This document shows positions 6,932-14,081 of a stretch of 23,843 bases of DNA, piece by piece (the first letter of the stretch is position 1; each line of letters begins with the position of its first letter). The DNA comes from Verrucomicrobiota bacterium (GTDB lineage Bacteria; Verrucomicrobiota; Verrucomicrobiia; Opitutales; Opitutaceae): positions 1-23,843 of the forward strand of contig JAEWQP010000015.1 in the NCBI GenBank assembly GCA_023399155.1, in the 5' to 3' direction. The position numbers and the translations under genes were made by a program. The notes below the pieces were generated by a model that was given only the letters and a program-made list of their open reading frames with translations, was not told the origin of the DNA and ran no database searches.

Positions 6932-7729
6932 TCAAGGTTTCGGAACGATTCGGCTGAGGAACGGCCGGATCACGGCGAAACCGCCGTCGTCGATCTCGTC
7001 CGCCGCGCCTCGCCAAAGGCAGCGCGCCGCGGCCACGCTGGGGCTGCGCGGCGCGAAGCGGTTCGAAAGTTCCTTGGACATGACCAAATCCGAGTCCGCT
7101 TCGTAACGAACTTGGCCATCCGGGCCGATCTCCGCACGAACCACGATGTCCCGTGTGCACTCGCCAAAGGCCAGAAACAGCTGAAACGACCCATGCTCGC
7201 ACTCCTCCTTGAGCCGCAAGGCGTCATGCGGTCCCATGATGGCGTCCACTTCCGAGAACCAACATTCCCGTATCGCATCACCAAACTCCGGGTACGCGGG
7301 AATCTTGATGGAGATCGAGTGCGCATCGATTTGGTCCACCACCGCAATCGACACTTCGTGGCGCACGCGCTCATTCGCCAGAGCCACGAAAACAACCGCC
7401 AAGGACTCGATAGCCTCGCGACTCAGCCATAGATCGCGATCCTTCACGAAACTGACGATCTGCTTATGGAGCGCCTGCTCGGTCGCGGTGAGCATACGCG
7501 CCTCCATCTCGCGAATAGCGTCTTCCGGGTGGACGCGGGGAGGCTCTCGTTCCGGGTCGTTCAGGTCGGGCTCTTGAGCCCTGTGACCCGAGGTCTCCTC
7601 AACAACCGCGGCCGCCGGCTCACTCACCGCAGGTTCGGGTTCCGCTCGCCGCTGAGCGAGCAGCCAACCGAGGGCAACGACGCCCATTACGGCAACGATC
7701 ATTGCCACCCGTCTTGTCGCGCGTCTCAC
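6932..7729 (-). CDS. Hypothetical protein with N-terminal membrane anchor
   Basis: I do not recognise this 265-residue protein. It starts with a basic N-terminus and one hydrophobic segment (about 9-25, AMIVAVMGVVALGWLLA), followed by a Pro/Glu/Ala-rich linker (about 28-65) and a mixed alpha/beta domain (about 70-265). This is consistent with an inner-membrane anchor and a periplasmic domain. The domain contains Cys in RECWFSE, EECEHG, GECTRD and ARCLWRG, which could form disulfides. The start is uncertain. The GTG at 7729 keeps the basic residues before the hydrophobic segment, while an ATG at 7702 has GGGTGG five bases upstream. It lies 47 bp downstream of the prolyl oligopeptidase on the same strand, with short tandem repeats in between, and may be co-transcribed with it. 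Confidence 0.65.
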   Translation of the reverse strand: MRRATRRVAMIVAVMGVVALGWLLAQRRAEPEPAVSEPAAAVVEETSGHRAQEPDLNDPEREPPRVHPEDAIREMEARMLTATEQALHKQIVSFVKDRDLWLSREAIESLAVVFVALANERVRHEVSIAVVDQIDAHSISIKIPAYPEFGDAIRECWFSEVDAIMGPHDALRLKEECEHGSFQLFLAFGECTRDIVVRAEIGPDGQVRYEADSDLVMSKELSNRFAPRSPSVAAARCLWRGAADEIDDGGFAVIRPFLSRIVPKP

Positions 7730-7760
7730 GTTTCTCGCGTCTCCCGTTTCTCGCGTCTCC
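7713..7760. repeat. Three 16-bp tandem repeat units
   Basis: Two exact copies of CGTTTCTCGCGTCTCC occupy 7729-7744 and 7745-7760. A third degenerate copy (12 of 16 matches) lies at 7713-7728. The array lies in the gap between the prolyl oligopeptidase stop and the hypothetical gene, and runs into the latter's first codons if its GTG start is used. Confidence 0.75.
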
Positions 7761-7776
7761 CGGAATTCGCACGCAC

Positions 7777-9888
7777 TTACTTCAACCGCTCCCAGAGGAA
7801 CGTGTAGGTCAGCGCCAGCATGTGCGCGGCCTGTTCGTTGGTTGCCGCGCCGCCGTGGCCGCCCTCGATGTTTTCGTAGAGGAGCGACTCCTGCCCGTGC
7901 GCCTTGAGCAGCGCGTGCATCTTGCGCGCGTGGCCGGGGTGCACGCGATCGTCCCGCGTGGAGGTGGTGAAGAGGATCGGCGGATACGTCACGCCGGGCT
8001 TCACGTTGTGATACGGTGAATACGCGCGGATGAACTCCCAGTCCGACGGGACGTCAGGGTCGCCGTATTCGTCCGCCCAGCTCGCGCCGGCGAGCAGTTT
8101 GGTGTAGCGGCGCATGTCGAGCAGCGGGACCGCGCACGCAATCGCCCCGAAGAGATCCGGGCGCTGCGTGAGCATCACGCCCATGAGCAGGCCCCCATTC
8201 GACCCGCCATGGATCCCCAGCCGCGCCGGCGAGGTGATCTTGCGGGCGATGAGATCCTCCGCCACCGCAATGAAGTCATCGTAGGCCCGCTGCCGGTTCT
8301 CGCGGCGCGCGGCGTTGTGCCAGGTGGGGCCGAACTCGCCGCCGCCCCGGATGTTCGCGATCGCGGCCACGCCGCCCCGCTCCAGCCACGCCGCCCCGAG
8401 TGTGGCGCGGTGCCCGGGCAGCTCGGAAACCTCGAATCCGCCATAGCCGTAGAGCCGGGTCGGATGCGATCCGTCGGCCGGCAGCCCTTTGCGCGCAACG
8501 ACGAAGTACGGCACGCGCGTTCCGTCGCGCGAGGTGGCCTCGTGCTGCGTGATCTCCAGTCCCGCGGCGTTGAAGAACGCCGGCATGCTCTTGAGCCGCT
8601 CCGTGGTTCCGTCCCCCGCCCGCGCGAGGTGCAGGGTCGGAGGCGTGAGCAGGTTGGACGATTCGAGCCAGTAATCGTCGGACGCCTCGGGGTCCACCGC
8701 GCCGATATCGAGCACCGCCAACTCCGGGGCGCTGATCGGATGACCGCGCCACACGGAACCCTCCCGCACACGCACTTCGAGCCGGTGCCGGACGTTGTCG
8801 AGGATGCAGAGCACGAGGAAGTTTTTCGTCGCAATGAAGGATTCCAAGGCCGAGCGGTCGTTCGGCGCGTAGAGCACGTCGAAGGTCGGCTCACCCTCGC
8901 CCAGCAGCGACCCGAGGTCGGTGGCGATGAGCGCGCCGGCCGGATGCGTCGCACCGCCGACCGTCCACGCGCTGCGAAGCCGGAGCACCGCCTGACCCTG
9001 GAAGAATGTGAGTTCGGCGTCGTCCGGCTTGCGCACGGCAACCCAGGTACCGTCGCGCCGCACCTTCGTTTCCTGGGTGAAAAAGGTGAGCGCCCGCTGA
9101 AACACCTCGTGCCTGAGTCCCCGGTCGCGCACCGCCACGGCTCCCGCCGCCACGTCCTTCACGTCGCCTTCCCCAATCGTCTCGGCCTGCTCGAGGGGTG
9201 AGCCGCGCTTCCAGGCGCGTGAGATCCGCGGGTAACCCGACTCGGTGAGCGAGCCGGCACCGAAATCCGTGGAAACCCACAGCATGTCGCGATCAAACCA
9301 CGACACGTCGGACTTTGCCTCCGGCAGGATGTATCCATCGGCCACGAACTGTTTGGAGCCGAGATCAAACTCGCGTACCACGACGGCATCCGCACCGCCG
9401 CGCGAGAGATGCAGCAACGCGCGATCGTAGGTTGGCTGGAGTACGGTGCATCCTTTCCAGACCCAGTTCTCGTTTTCCTGCGCGGCGAGCGCATCGAGAT
9501 CGAGCACGGTTTCCCAGGCCGGCGAGGCCTTGCGATACTCCTCGAGGGTGGTCCGGCGCCACAAGCCGCGCACATGCTGGTCGTCGCGCCAGAGGTTGTA
9601 GTAGAAGTCCCCATAGCGCGCGACGTAGGGAATCTTGTCTTTCGAATTGAGGATGCCCAGCAGGCGCGCGCGCAGCTCGGCAAAGCCGGCCGCGTTCTCC
9701 AGCGCACCCTGGCTGACGGCGTTTTGCGCGCGCACCCAGTCCAGCTGGCGTTCGCCGGCGACGTCTTCCAACCAGAGGTGGGGATCCTCGGGTTCGGTCA
9801 CGGTGGTTTCCGCGTGAAGGGTCGACAGAGACAACAGGAGCGCGGCTGCGGCGCAGCCCCTACGCACTCGTTCCAGGAGGTTGATCAT
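7777..9888 (-). CDS. Secreted prolyl oligopeptidase (S9A family)
   Basis: This 703-residue serine peptidase cleaves after proline in peptides. A Sec signal peptide covers about residues 1-26 (hydrophobic AAAALLLSLS, then LHA before cleavage). The family N-terminus follows (EDPHLWLEDV...LDWVRAQN), then a seven-bladed propeller region (about 80-430) and the alpha/beta hydrolase catalytic domain. The triad is visible: Ser563 in GGSNGG, Asp646 in TRDDRV and His678 in GGHGG. Total length is as expected for S9A enzymes. The ATG at 9888 was chosen because it creates the signal peptide; an in-frame extension upstream would run antisense through the carboxylesterase. It is divergent from that gene across 123 bp. 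The small anchored protein downstream may be co-transcribed. Confidence 0.95.
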   Translation of the reverse strand: MINLLERVRRGCAAAALLLSLSTLHAETTVTEPEDPHLWLEDVAGERQLDWVRAQNAVSQGALENAAGFAELRARLLGILNSKDKIPYVARYGDFYYNLWRDDQHVRGLWRRTTLEEYRKASPAWETVLDLDALAAQENENWVWKGCTVLQPTYDRALLHLSRGGADAVVVREFDLGSKQFVADGYILPEAKSDVSWFDRDMLWVSTDFGAGSLTESGYPRISRAWKRGSPLEQAETIGEGDVKDVAAGAVAVRDRGLRHEVFQRALTFFTQETKVRRDGTWVAVRKPDDAELTFFQGQAVLRLRSAWTVGGATHPAGALIATDLGSLLGEGEPTFDVLYAPNDRSALESFIATKNFLVLCILDNVRHRLEVRVREGSVWRGHPISAPELAVLDIGAVDPEASDDYWLESSNLLTPPTLHLARAGDGTTERLKSMPAFFNAAGLEITQHEATSRDGTRVPYFVVARKGLPADGSHPTRLYGYGGFEVSELPGHRATLGAAWLERGGVAAIANIRGGGEFGPTWHNAARRENRQRAYDDFIAVAEDLIARKITSPARLGIHGGSNGGLLMGVMLTQRPDLFGAIACAVPLLDMRRYTKLLAGASWADEYGDPDVPSDWEFIRAYSPYHNVKPGVTYPPILFTTSTRDDRVHPGHARKMHALLKAHGQESLLYENIEGGHGGAATNEQAAHMLALTYTFLWERLK

Positions 9889-9977
9889 GGCCGGTCGATG
9901 AAAGTCAGCCGTGGCCCCGACGCGATCCCGAAGCGATGCGACCGCGCAAACGCGACGTCGCCGTGAAGGATACGGTC

Positions 9978-10008
9978 GACAGTCCGGCGGCGACAGACGA
10001 AGACTGTC
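9978..10008. promoter_or_regulatory. Dyad just upstream of the carboxylesterase start
   Basis: The 7-bp arms GACAGTC (9978-9984) and GACTGTC (10002-10008) are inverted copies 17 bp apart, ending three bases before the ATG at 10012. They could form an operator or a leader hairpin that covers the ribosome-binding region. No clear -35/-10 pair was found for either divergent gene in this 123-bp space. Confidence 0.3.
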
Positions 10009-10011
10009 CTC

Positions 10012-11571
10012 ATGTCGCGACTTGCCCTGCCCCGCGTGCTGGTCTTCCTGGCCTGCACCCTTCCGTCGTTCTCCGCGCGCGCCGCGGCGCCCGCAATCGA
10101 AGATGGCACAGTGATCACGGTCAACGAAGGCGCCGTGCGCGGCGTGGCGGGCCGGGACGCGGCGGTGACCGTGTACAAGGGCATCCCCTACGCCGCAGCG
10201 CCGGTCGGCGCCCTGCGCTGGAAGCCGCCGCAGCCCGCGCCAGTCTGGGAGGGCGTGCGCGATGCCTCGGAGTTTTGCGCCAGCTGCGTGCAGGAGATCC
10301 GCCGCTCGTACCTTCCCTGGACCGAGGAATACATGTTCCGCAACGACGTGAGCGAGGACTGCCTGGCGCTGAACATCTGGACGCCCGCCCGGCGCGCCGA
10401 GGAACGCCTCCCCGTCTACGTCTACATCCACGGCGGCGCCTACTACGGCGGCTCTGGCGAGGTGCTGCTCTACGATGGCGAGGCCCTTGCCCGCAAGGGC
10501 GTGATCGTGGTGACGCTCAACTACCGGCTCGGCGTATTTGGATTCCTGGCACACCCGGAGCTGACGGCTGAGTCGCCGCACGGGTCCTCCGGCAACTACG
10601 GCCTGCTCGACCAGATCGCCGCGCTGCGCTGGGTGCGGGAAAACATCGCGGCCTTCGGCGGCGACCCGGAGCGCGTGACGGTCGGCGGGCAGTCCGCCGG
10701 CGCGGGCTCGGTGCACCACCTGCTCGTTTCGCCGCTGGCACGGGGGCTCTTCCAGCGTGCGATTGCGCAGAGCGGACCGTGGCGCCGCGGGGCGAGCAGT
10801 CCGGCGCTCGCCGCCGCCGAGAAGCAGGGTGTGGAGTTCGCGACCGCGATCGAGGCGCCGGAGCTCGCCGCGTTGCGCGCGCTGCCCGCGGAGACGCTGT
10901 TCGCGCGCTACTTTGGAAAGTCATTCTTCTTCCGGCCGATCGTCGACGGCTGGGTCGTGCCCGAGCAGGTCGTGAGCGCCCATGAGAACGGCCGGCAGAT
11001 CGACGTGCCTCTGCTCACCGGCTGGACGGCGGACGAACGCAGTTCGCGCTCTGGTTACGGCGGCACGACGCGGCAGGAGTTCGCCGAGCAGGCACAGCGC
11101 GAGTTTGGCGCGAGGGCGGGCGCCTTTCTGGAACTGTATCCGGCACCTGATGACGCCGAGGCCGGTGCCGTGCAGGTCCAGGCCTGGCGGGATGCGGATC
11201 GCGCCGGGCTGGTGTGGTGGGCCGGCGAGCGCGCCCGGCACGGACGCGCCCGCGACTGGACCTACATCTTCGAGCGCGCGATCCCCTGGCCGGAGCACCC
11301 GGAGTATGGCGCCTTCCATTCCGGCGAACTCCCCTACACCTTCAACAACCTCAGCCTGATGGATCGTCCTTGGGAGGACGTGGATCACCGTCTGGCCGAC
11401 CTCGTCTCCGAGTACTGGGCCAACTTCATCAAGCAGGGCGACCCGAACGCCTCCGGCCTCCCCGCCTGGCCCGAGGACAACGGCACCCTCATGCGTCTCG
11501 GCGCCACTTCCGCCGCCGAGCCAGCGCTCAGCCCAGAAAAGCTGGCATTCCACCTCGCGGAATCGCGCTAG
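10012..11571 (+). CDS. Secreted type-B carboxylesterase/lipase
   Basis: A 519-residue carboxylesterase of the PnbA/cholinesterase-like family that hydrolyses carboxylic esters. A Sec signal peptide occupies about residues 1-25 (LALPRVLVFLACTLPSFSARA). Family features include VYKGIPYAAAPVGALRW (54-70), SEDCLALNIW, the oxyanion-hole YIHGGAYYGGS segment and GNYGLLDQIAALRWV. The triad is nucleophile Ser228 in GGQSAG, acid Glu342 in TADERSS and base His436 in FHSGELPYTF. Length matches the family. It is divergent from the prolyl oligopeptidase, so the two secreted hydrolases may share a control region. The natural substrate is unknown; feruloyl, acetyl-xylan-like or other plant esters are possibilities only. 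Confidence 0.94.
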   Translation: MSRLALPRVLVFLACTLPSFSARAAAPAIEDGTVITVNEGAVRGVAGRDAAVTVYKGIPYAAAPVGALRWKPPQPAPVWEGVRDASEFCASCVQEIRRSYLPWTEEYMFRNDVSEDCLALNIWTPARRAEERLPVYVYIHGGAYYGGSGEVLLYDGEALARKGVIVVTLNYRLGVFGFLAHPELTAESPHGSSGNYGLLDQIAALRWVRENIAAFGGDPERVTVGGQSAGAGSVHHLLVSPLARGLFQRAIAQSGPWRRGASSPALAAAEKQGVEFATAIEAPELAALRALPAETLFARYFGKSFFFRPIVDGWVVPEQVVSAHENGRQIDVPLLTGWTADERSSRSGYGGTTRQEFAEQAQREFGARAGAFLELYPAPDDAEAGAVQVQAWRDADRAGLVWWAGERARHGRARDWTYIFERAIPWPEHPEYGAFHSGELPYTFNNLSLMDRPWEDVDHRLADLVSEYWANFIKQGDPNASGLPAWPEDNGTLMRLGATSAAEPALSPEKLAFHLAESR

Positions 11572-11676
11572 CTGGGGCTGCAGAGTGTTCGCTTCGAAGT
11601 GCGTTGGCACCAACACTGGAACCTGATCGTACAGCAGGCGAATCATCGCGCTCCGGCGCGCAATCGACAGGCACCA

Positions 11677-11694
11677 GTCGGGTCCGACCCCTTG
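11677..11694. repeat. Short REP-like palindrome GGGTCCGACCC
   Basis: The perfect 11-bp interrupted palindrome GGGTC-C-GACCC (11680-11690) lies in the 136-bp gap between two convergent genes. On the minus strand it reads AAGGGGTCGGACCCG. Motifs of the type GGGGTC-N-GACCC are known to me as REP units near RAYT transposases in several phyla, but no transposase is present here and only one copy was found. Confidence 0.4.
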
Positions 11695-11707
11695 TGTCCG
11701 CGCTGTC

Positions 11708-12454
11708 CTACTTCGAGCGGTACTCGATGCTGTAGCTGTAGGGGATCACAAGCTCCACCTCGGTATCGCTTCGCTGGCGGACGGCGAGCGGACGATCGAG
11801 GCCGGTGAGCGCAACCGTGCTGGAGCCGCCCAGCTTGCTGGTGACAAAATGCACTTCCTCGACGATGCGCTCCAGGAGTTCGCGGCGATACTGGTCGGGG
11901 TCCATGATGCTGAGTCCGACCGACCCCTCCGTGATTCGGGTCTGGCCGACAGACTCGACTCCCGAAAGGAAGGCTTTGATGCCGTTCGTGACCTCAAGGG
12001 CGCTCTTGTCCCCGGGCAGGACTGCGAGCACGAACAGATCGATCCGCGTCTCGGTGCCATAGGATCCGAACGACACCAACTTGCGATCGCGCGTGGAGAG
12101 ATCAATCCTGCCGTTGTGGATACGTATCCCGGGCGTCGTCGCCGCCCGATCGACCAGGCGTTGGAGGGTTTCCATGAGTTCGCGATTCCGTTGCTCGGCC
12201 TGCCGGCCGTCGTGCGTCAGCATGACGGCAAGGGCCACGTTTTCCGCCCTTCGCCGCAAAGTCACAGCAGGCAGGCCTTCGCCAAGCCCACGAGCGCGCC
12301 CGATCGCGCCCAATTCACCCGCCGGATACGCCGGCGCGGAGGACTGAAGGGTGATGAATTCATCGCCAGCATGGGCCGAACTCACCATCGCACCCATCGC
12401 TATCGCAACACAGGCCAGAACCAGAGACACGACGTGGGGTTTCATGTGAGACAC
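11708..12454 (-). CDS. Secreted protein, possibly SIMPL-like
   Basis: The 248-residue product begins with a Sec signal peptide (about 1-29, VVSLVLACVAIAMGAMVSSAHA). The mature part has an alternating pattern reminiscent of SIMPL (DUF541) proteins: a beta-strand start (AENVALAVMLTHDG), a long helix (EQRNRELMETLQRLVDRAA), GIRIHNGRIDLS, then a second repeat ending VELVIPYSYSIEYRSK. SIMPL proteins are periplasmic or envelope proteins without a settled biochemical role. The assignment is tentative since no diagnostic motif is present. A second ATG three codons in (MKPHVV) is an equally good start. The gene is convergent with the carboxylesterase and lies 134 bp downstream of the acyltransferase that ends the glycan cluster, so it may have its own promoter. 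Confidence 0.6.
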   Translation of the reverse strand: MSHMKPHVVSLVLACVAIAMGAMVSSAHAGDEFITLQSSAPAYPAGELGAIGRARGLGEGLPAVTLRRRAENVALAVMLTHDGRQAEQRNRELMETLQRLVDRAATTPGIRIHNGRIDLSTRDRKLVSFGSYGTETRIDLFVLAVLPGDKSALEVTNGIKAFLSGVESVGQTRITEGSVGLSIMDPDQYRRELLERIVEEVHFVTSKLGGSSTVALTGLDRPLAVRQRSDTEVELVIPYSYSIEYRSK

Positions 12455-12588
12455 GATTAGCGCAGACGCACCGAAGTGCCCAAGTCGAAACCCTCGGTGT
12501 CAGGTCTGCAGACTGGGTCACCGCCAGAGCCGAGTGCCGATTGCGAGGGGTGAGACGGGTATTTCCGGTGGGCCCTGCACCAGAGCCC

Positions 12589-13134
12589 CTATCGCGCCGT
12601 ACCGACCACCCGGGCCGGGTTGCCCGCGATGATCGACCAGGGCGGGGCGGCGAAGTTGACCACGGCGCCGGCGCCCACGATGCAGCCTTCCCCCAGATGC
12701 GTCCCGGCGAGCAGCACCGCGCCCATGCCGACCCAGCAGTTCCCGCCCAGCACGATCGCCTCGTCGCGCGACGGCATCGCCGGCCCCTCGGGTGCGCCAT
12801 CGGCGGCAGGCGGGACCGCGAAGGGCGTGTCCGCCAGAACCACCTCGTGGGCGAGGAAGGTGAAATCGCCGATCACGACACGCGCGTCGGTGCGAACGAT
12901 TGCCCCGACAAGTGTACAATAATCGCCGATACACACCTCGGCATGCGGTCCCAGATCGAAGAACGTGCCGTTGTAGATGCCCGTGTCGTGCCCGATACGG
13001 ACGGCCGACGGCAGCCGCGCCCGGTTGTGCACGAACCCGAACGAGCTGTAGATCCACGAGCGTTCCGCCACCTCCAGGTTGTCCGGAAGCGGTCGCGGGT
13101 ACCAGTCGTGCTCAAGATGTCGTCCGGCGGTCAC
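12589..13134 (-). CDS. Hexapeptide-repeat (left-handed beta-helix) acyltransferase 1
   Basis: A 181-residue acyltransferase-like protein of the left-handed beta-helix superfamily, which typically transfers acetyl from acetyl-CoA to sugar hydroxyls or amines as a trimer. Repeating [LIV]-G-x4 units are visible (VRIGHD, VCIGDY, VVIGDF, IVLGGN, CWVGMG, CIVGAG), closing with the family's GNPARVVG tail. A loop at about 110-125 (ADTPFAVPPAADGAPEGP) interrupts the helix where many family members place an active-site His; the best candidate here is the His of FLAHEVVLAD. It is the last gene of the glycan cluster, 33 bp after the RAM-domain gene. The acceptor is unknown. Gamma-class carbonic anhydrase-like folds share this repeat, but the tail favours an acyltransferase. 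Confidence 0.82.
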   Translation of the reverse strand: MTAGRHLEHDWYPRPLPDNLEVAERSWIYSSFGFVHNRARLPSAVRIGHDTGIYNGTFFDLGPHAEVCIGDYCTLVGAIVRTDARVVIGDFTFLAHEVVLADTPFAVPPAADGAPEGPAMPSRDEAIVLGGNCWVGMGAVLLAGTHLGEGCIVGAGAVVNFAAPPWSIIAGNPARVVGTAR

Positions 13135-13167
13135 GGCAAGGGCGGTCGAAGTGGAACCCCGCGCCCG

Positions 13168-13440
13168 TCAGTCCACGTCGATGGCGCGGCCGGCCTCGCG
13201 CTTCTCGAAGCTGCGGAAGGCGAACATCGTCTCGCTGTCGAGGATGCCCTCGGTCTTGAGCAGCGCGTCCGTGATGACATACTCGATCATGTCAACGGAT
13301 TCGCACCGGATGATCACCATCAGGTCGTGGCGGCCCGAGATGGAATACACCTCGGACACGGAGGGTATCGCGAGAATGCGTTCCGCCGTGTCGGTGACCT
13401 TGCGGCGGTCGGTCTTCAGAAGGACGATTGCGGTGGGCAT
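13168..13440 (-). CDS. Stand-alone Lrp/AsnC ligand-binding (RAM) domain protein
   Basis: The 90-residue product matches the C-terminal RAM domain of Lrp/AsnC regulators: MPTAIVLLKTDRRKVTDTAERILAIPSVSEVYSISGRHDLMV... It has the alpha-beta ferredoxin-like fold and the 'GRHDLMVIIRC' strand that forms the ligand interface. There is no helix-turn-helix, so it cannot bind DNA as Lrp does. Stand-alone RAM proteins are known to form oligomers that bind small ligands. The ATG at 13440 begins the domain exactly; a longer frame upstream has no similarity and overlaps the previous acyltransferase. It sits between two acyltransferase genes (50 bp and 33 bp gaps). Its role in a glycan cluster is unclear; it may simply share the transcript. 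Confidence 0.85.
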   Translation of the reverse strand: MPTAIVLLKTDRRKVTDTAERILAIPSVSEVYSISGRHDLMVIIRCESVDMIEYVITDALLKTEGILDSETMFAFRSFEKREAGRAIDVD

Positions 13441-13490
13441 GGGTTGATGGCGCGTAGTGGGTTCGTGGTGGCGGATCGCAGGCCGGTGGA

Positions 13491-14081
13491 TCAGAGACCG
13501 ATCTCGCCGCTCGCGGCAGGTTTGGCGGGATTGCCGGCGACCACGCCGCCGTCGGGGACGTTGCGCACCACGACGGCGCCGGCGCCGATGCGGGCGTTTC
13601 TTCCGATCGTCACACCTTTGAGGATGATGGCACCGATCCCGATCCAGGCACCGTCGCCGATCATGACCGGGCGCGTCCGGACCGGCGGCCGCTCGCCGCG
13701 ATCGCCGAACGGCGCATTGGCGATGGCGTCGAGTTTTCGCGCCTCCGGGTCGAGAGGGTGAAAATCCGAATCGGCGATCGTGACGTGGTAGGACACGACC
13801 ACACCGCGCCCGACGATGATGCGGTCGGCGCACATGAAGGTCGCGCCAACGAGCACGCTGTCGTCGCCGATCTCGATCGAGCCGGCCGGCTCGACATTGA
13901 ACACAGTCCAGGTGTGCACACGCACGCGTTCGCCCAGCACGAGGCCGGGGTCGCGGGTGCTGCGAAAGCGCTCGAAGCTCTGGCGCCGCTCGATCCAGCA
14001 GCCCGGACCGATGCGCACGTTGGCCGGGAGCGTGGCATAGTCCCAGGTGCCTTCGATGGCGGCGAGTTCGTCAGGTGTCAT
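13491..14081 (-). CDS. Hexapeptide-repeat acyltransferase 2 (maltose/WcaF O-acetyltransferase-like)
   Basis: A 196-residue left-handed beta-helix acyltransferase. Hexapeptide turns include VRIGPG, LVLGER, IEIGDD, IIVGRG, VMIGDG, WIGIGA, VTIGRN and RIGAGA, ending in the typical GGVVAGNPAKPA tail. The SYHVTIADSDFHPLD segment (about 106-120) matches the loop carrying the active-site His in sugar O-acetyltransferases such as WcaF or maltose acetyltransferase, so acetylation of a glycan hydroxyl is likely. The start overlaps the stop of the preceding glycosyltransferase as ATGA, implying translational coupling and a shared pathway. It is clearly a different sequence from the second acyltransferase downstream rather than a recent duplicate. 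Confidence 0.87.
   Translation of the reverse strand: MTPDELAAIEGTWDYATLPANVRIGPGCWIERRQSFERFRSTRDPGLVLGERVRVHTWTVFNVEPAGSIEIGDDSVLVGATFMCADRIIVGRGVVVSYHVTIADSDFHPLDPEARKLDAIANAPFGDRGERPPVRTRPVMIGDGAWIGIGAIILKGVTIGRNARIGAGAVVVRNVPDGGVVAGNPAKPAASGEIGL

Noticed and set aside
9889..10719. In-frame N-terminal extension of the prolyl oligopeptidase, giving about 980 residues
   Set aside because: It would run antisense through the start of the carboxylesterase and would place a clear signal peptide in mid-protein; the extra sequence has no recognisable domain.
10921..11646. Minus-strand open frame at the end of the carboxylesterase gene
   Set aside because: Most of it is antisense to an intact esterase; only the last part in the intergenic gap is noted as a possible remnant.
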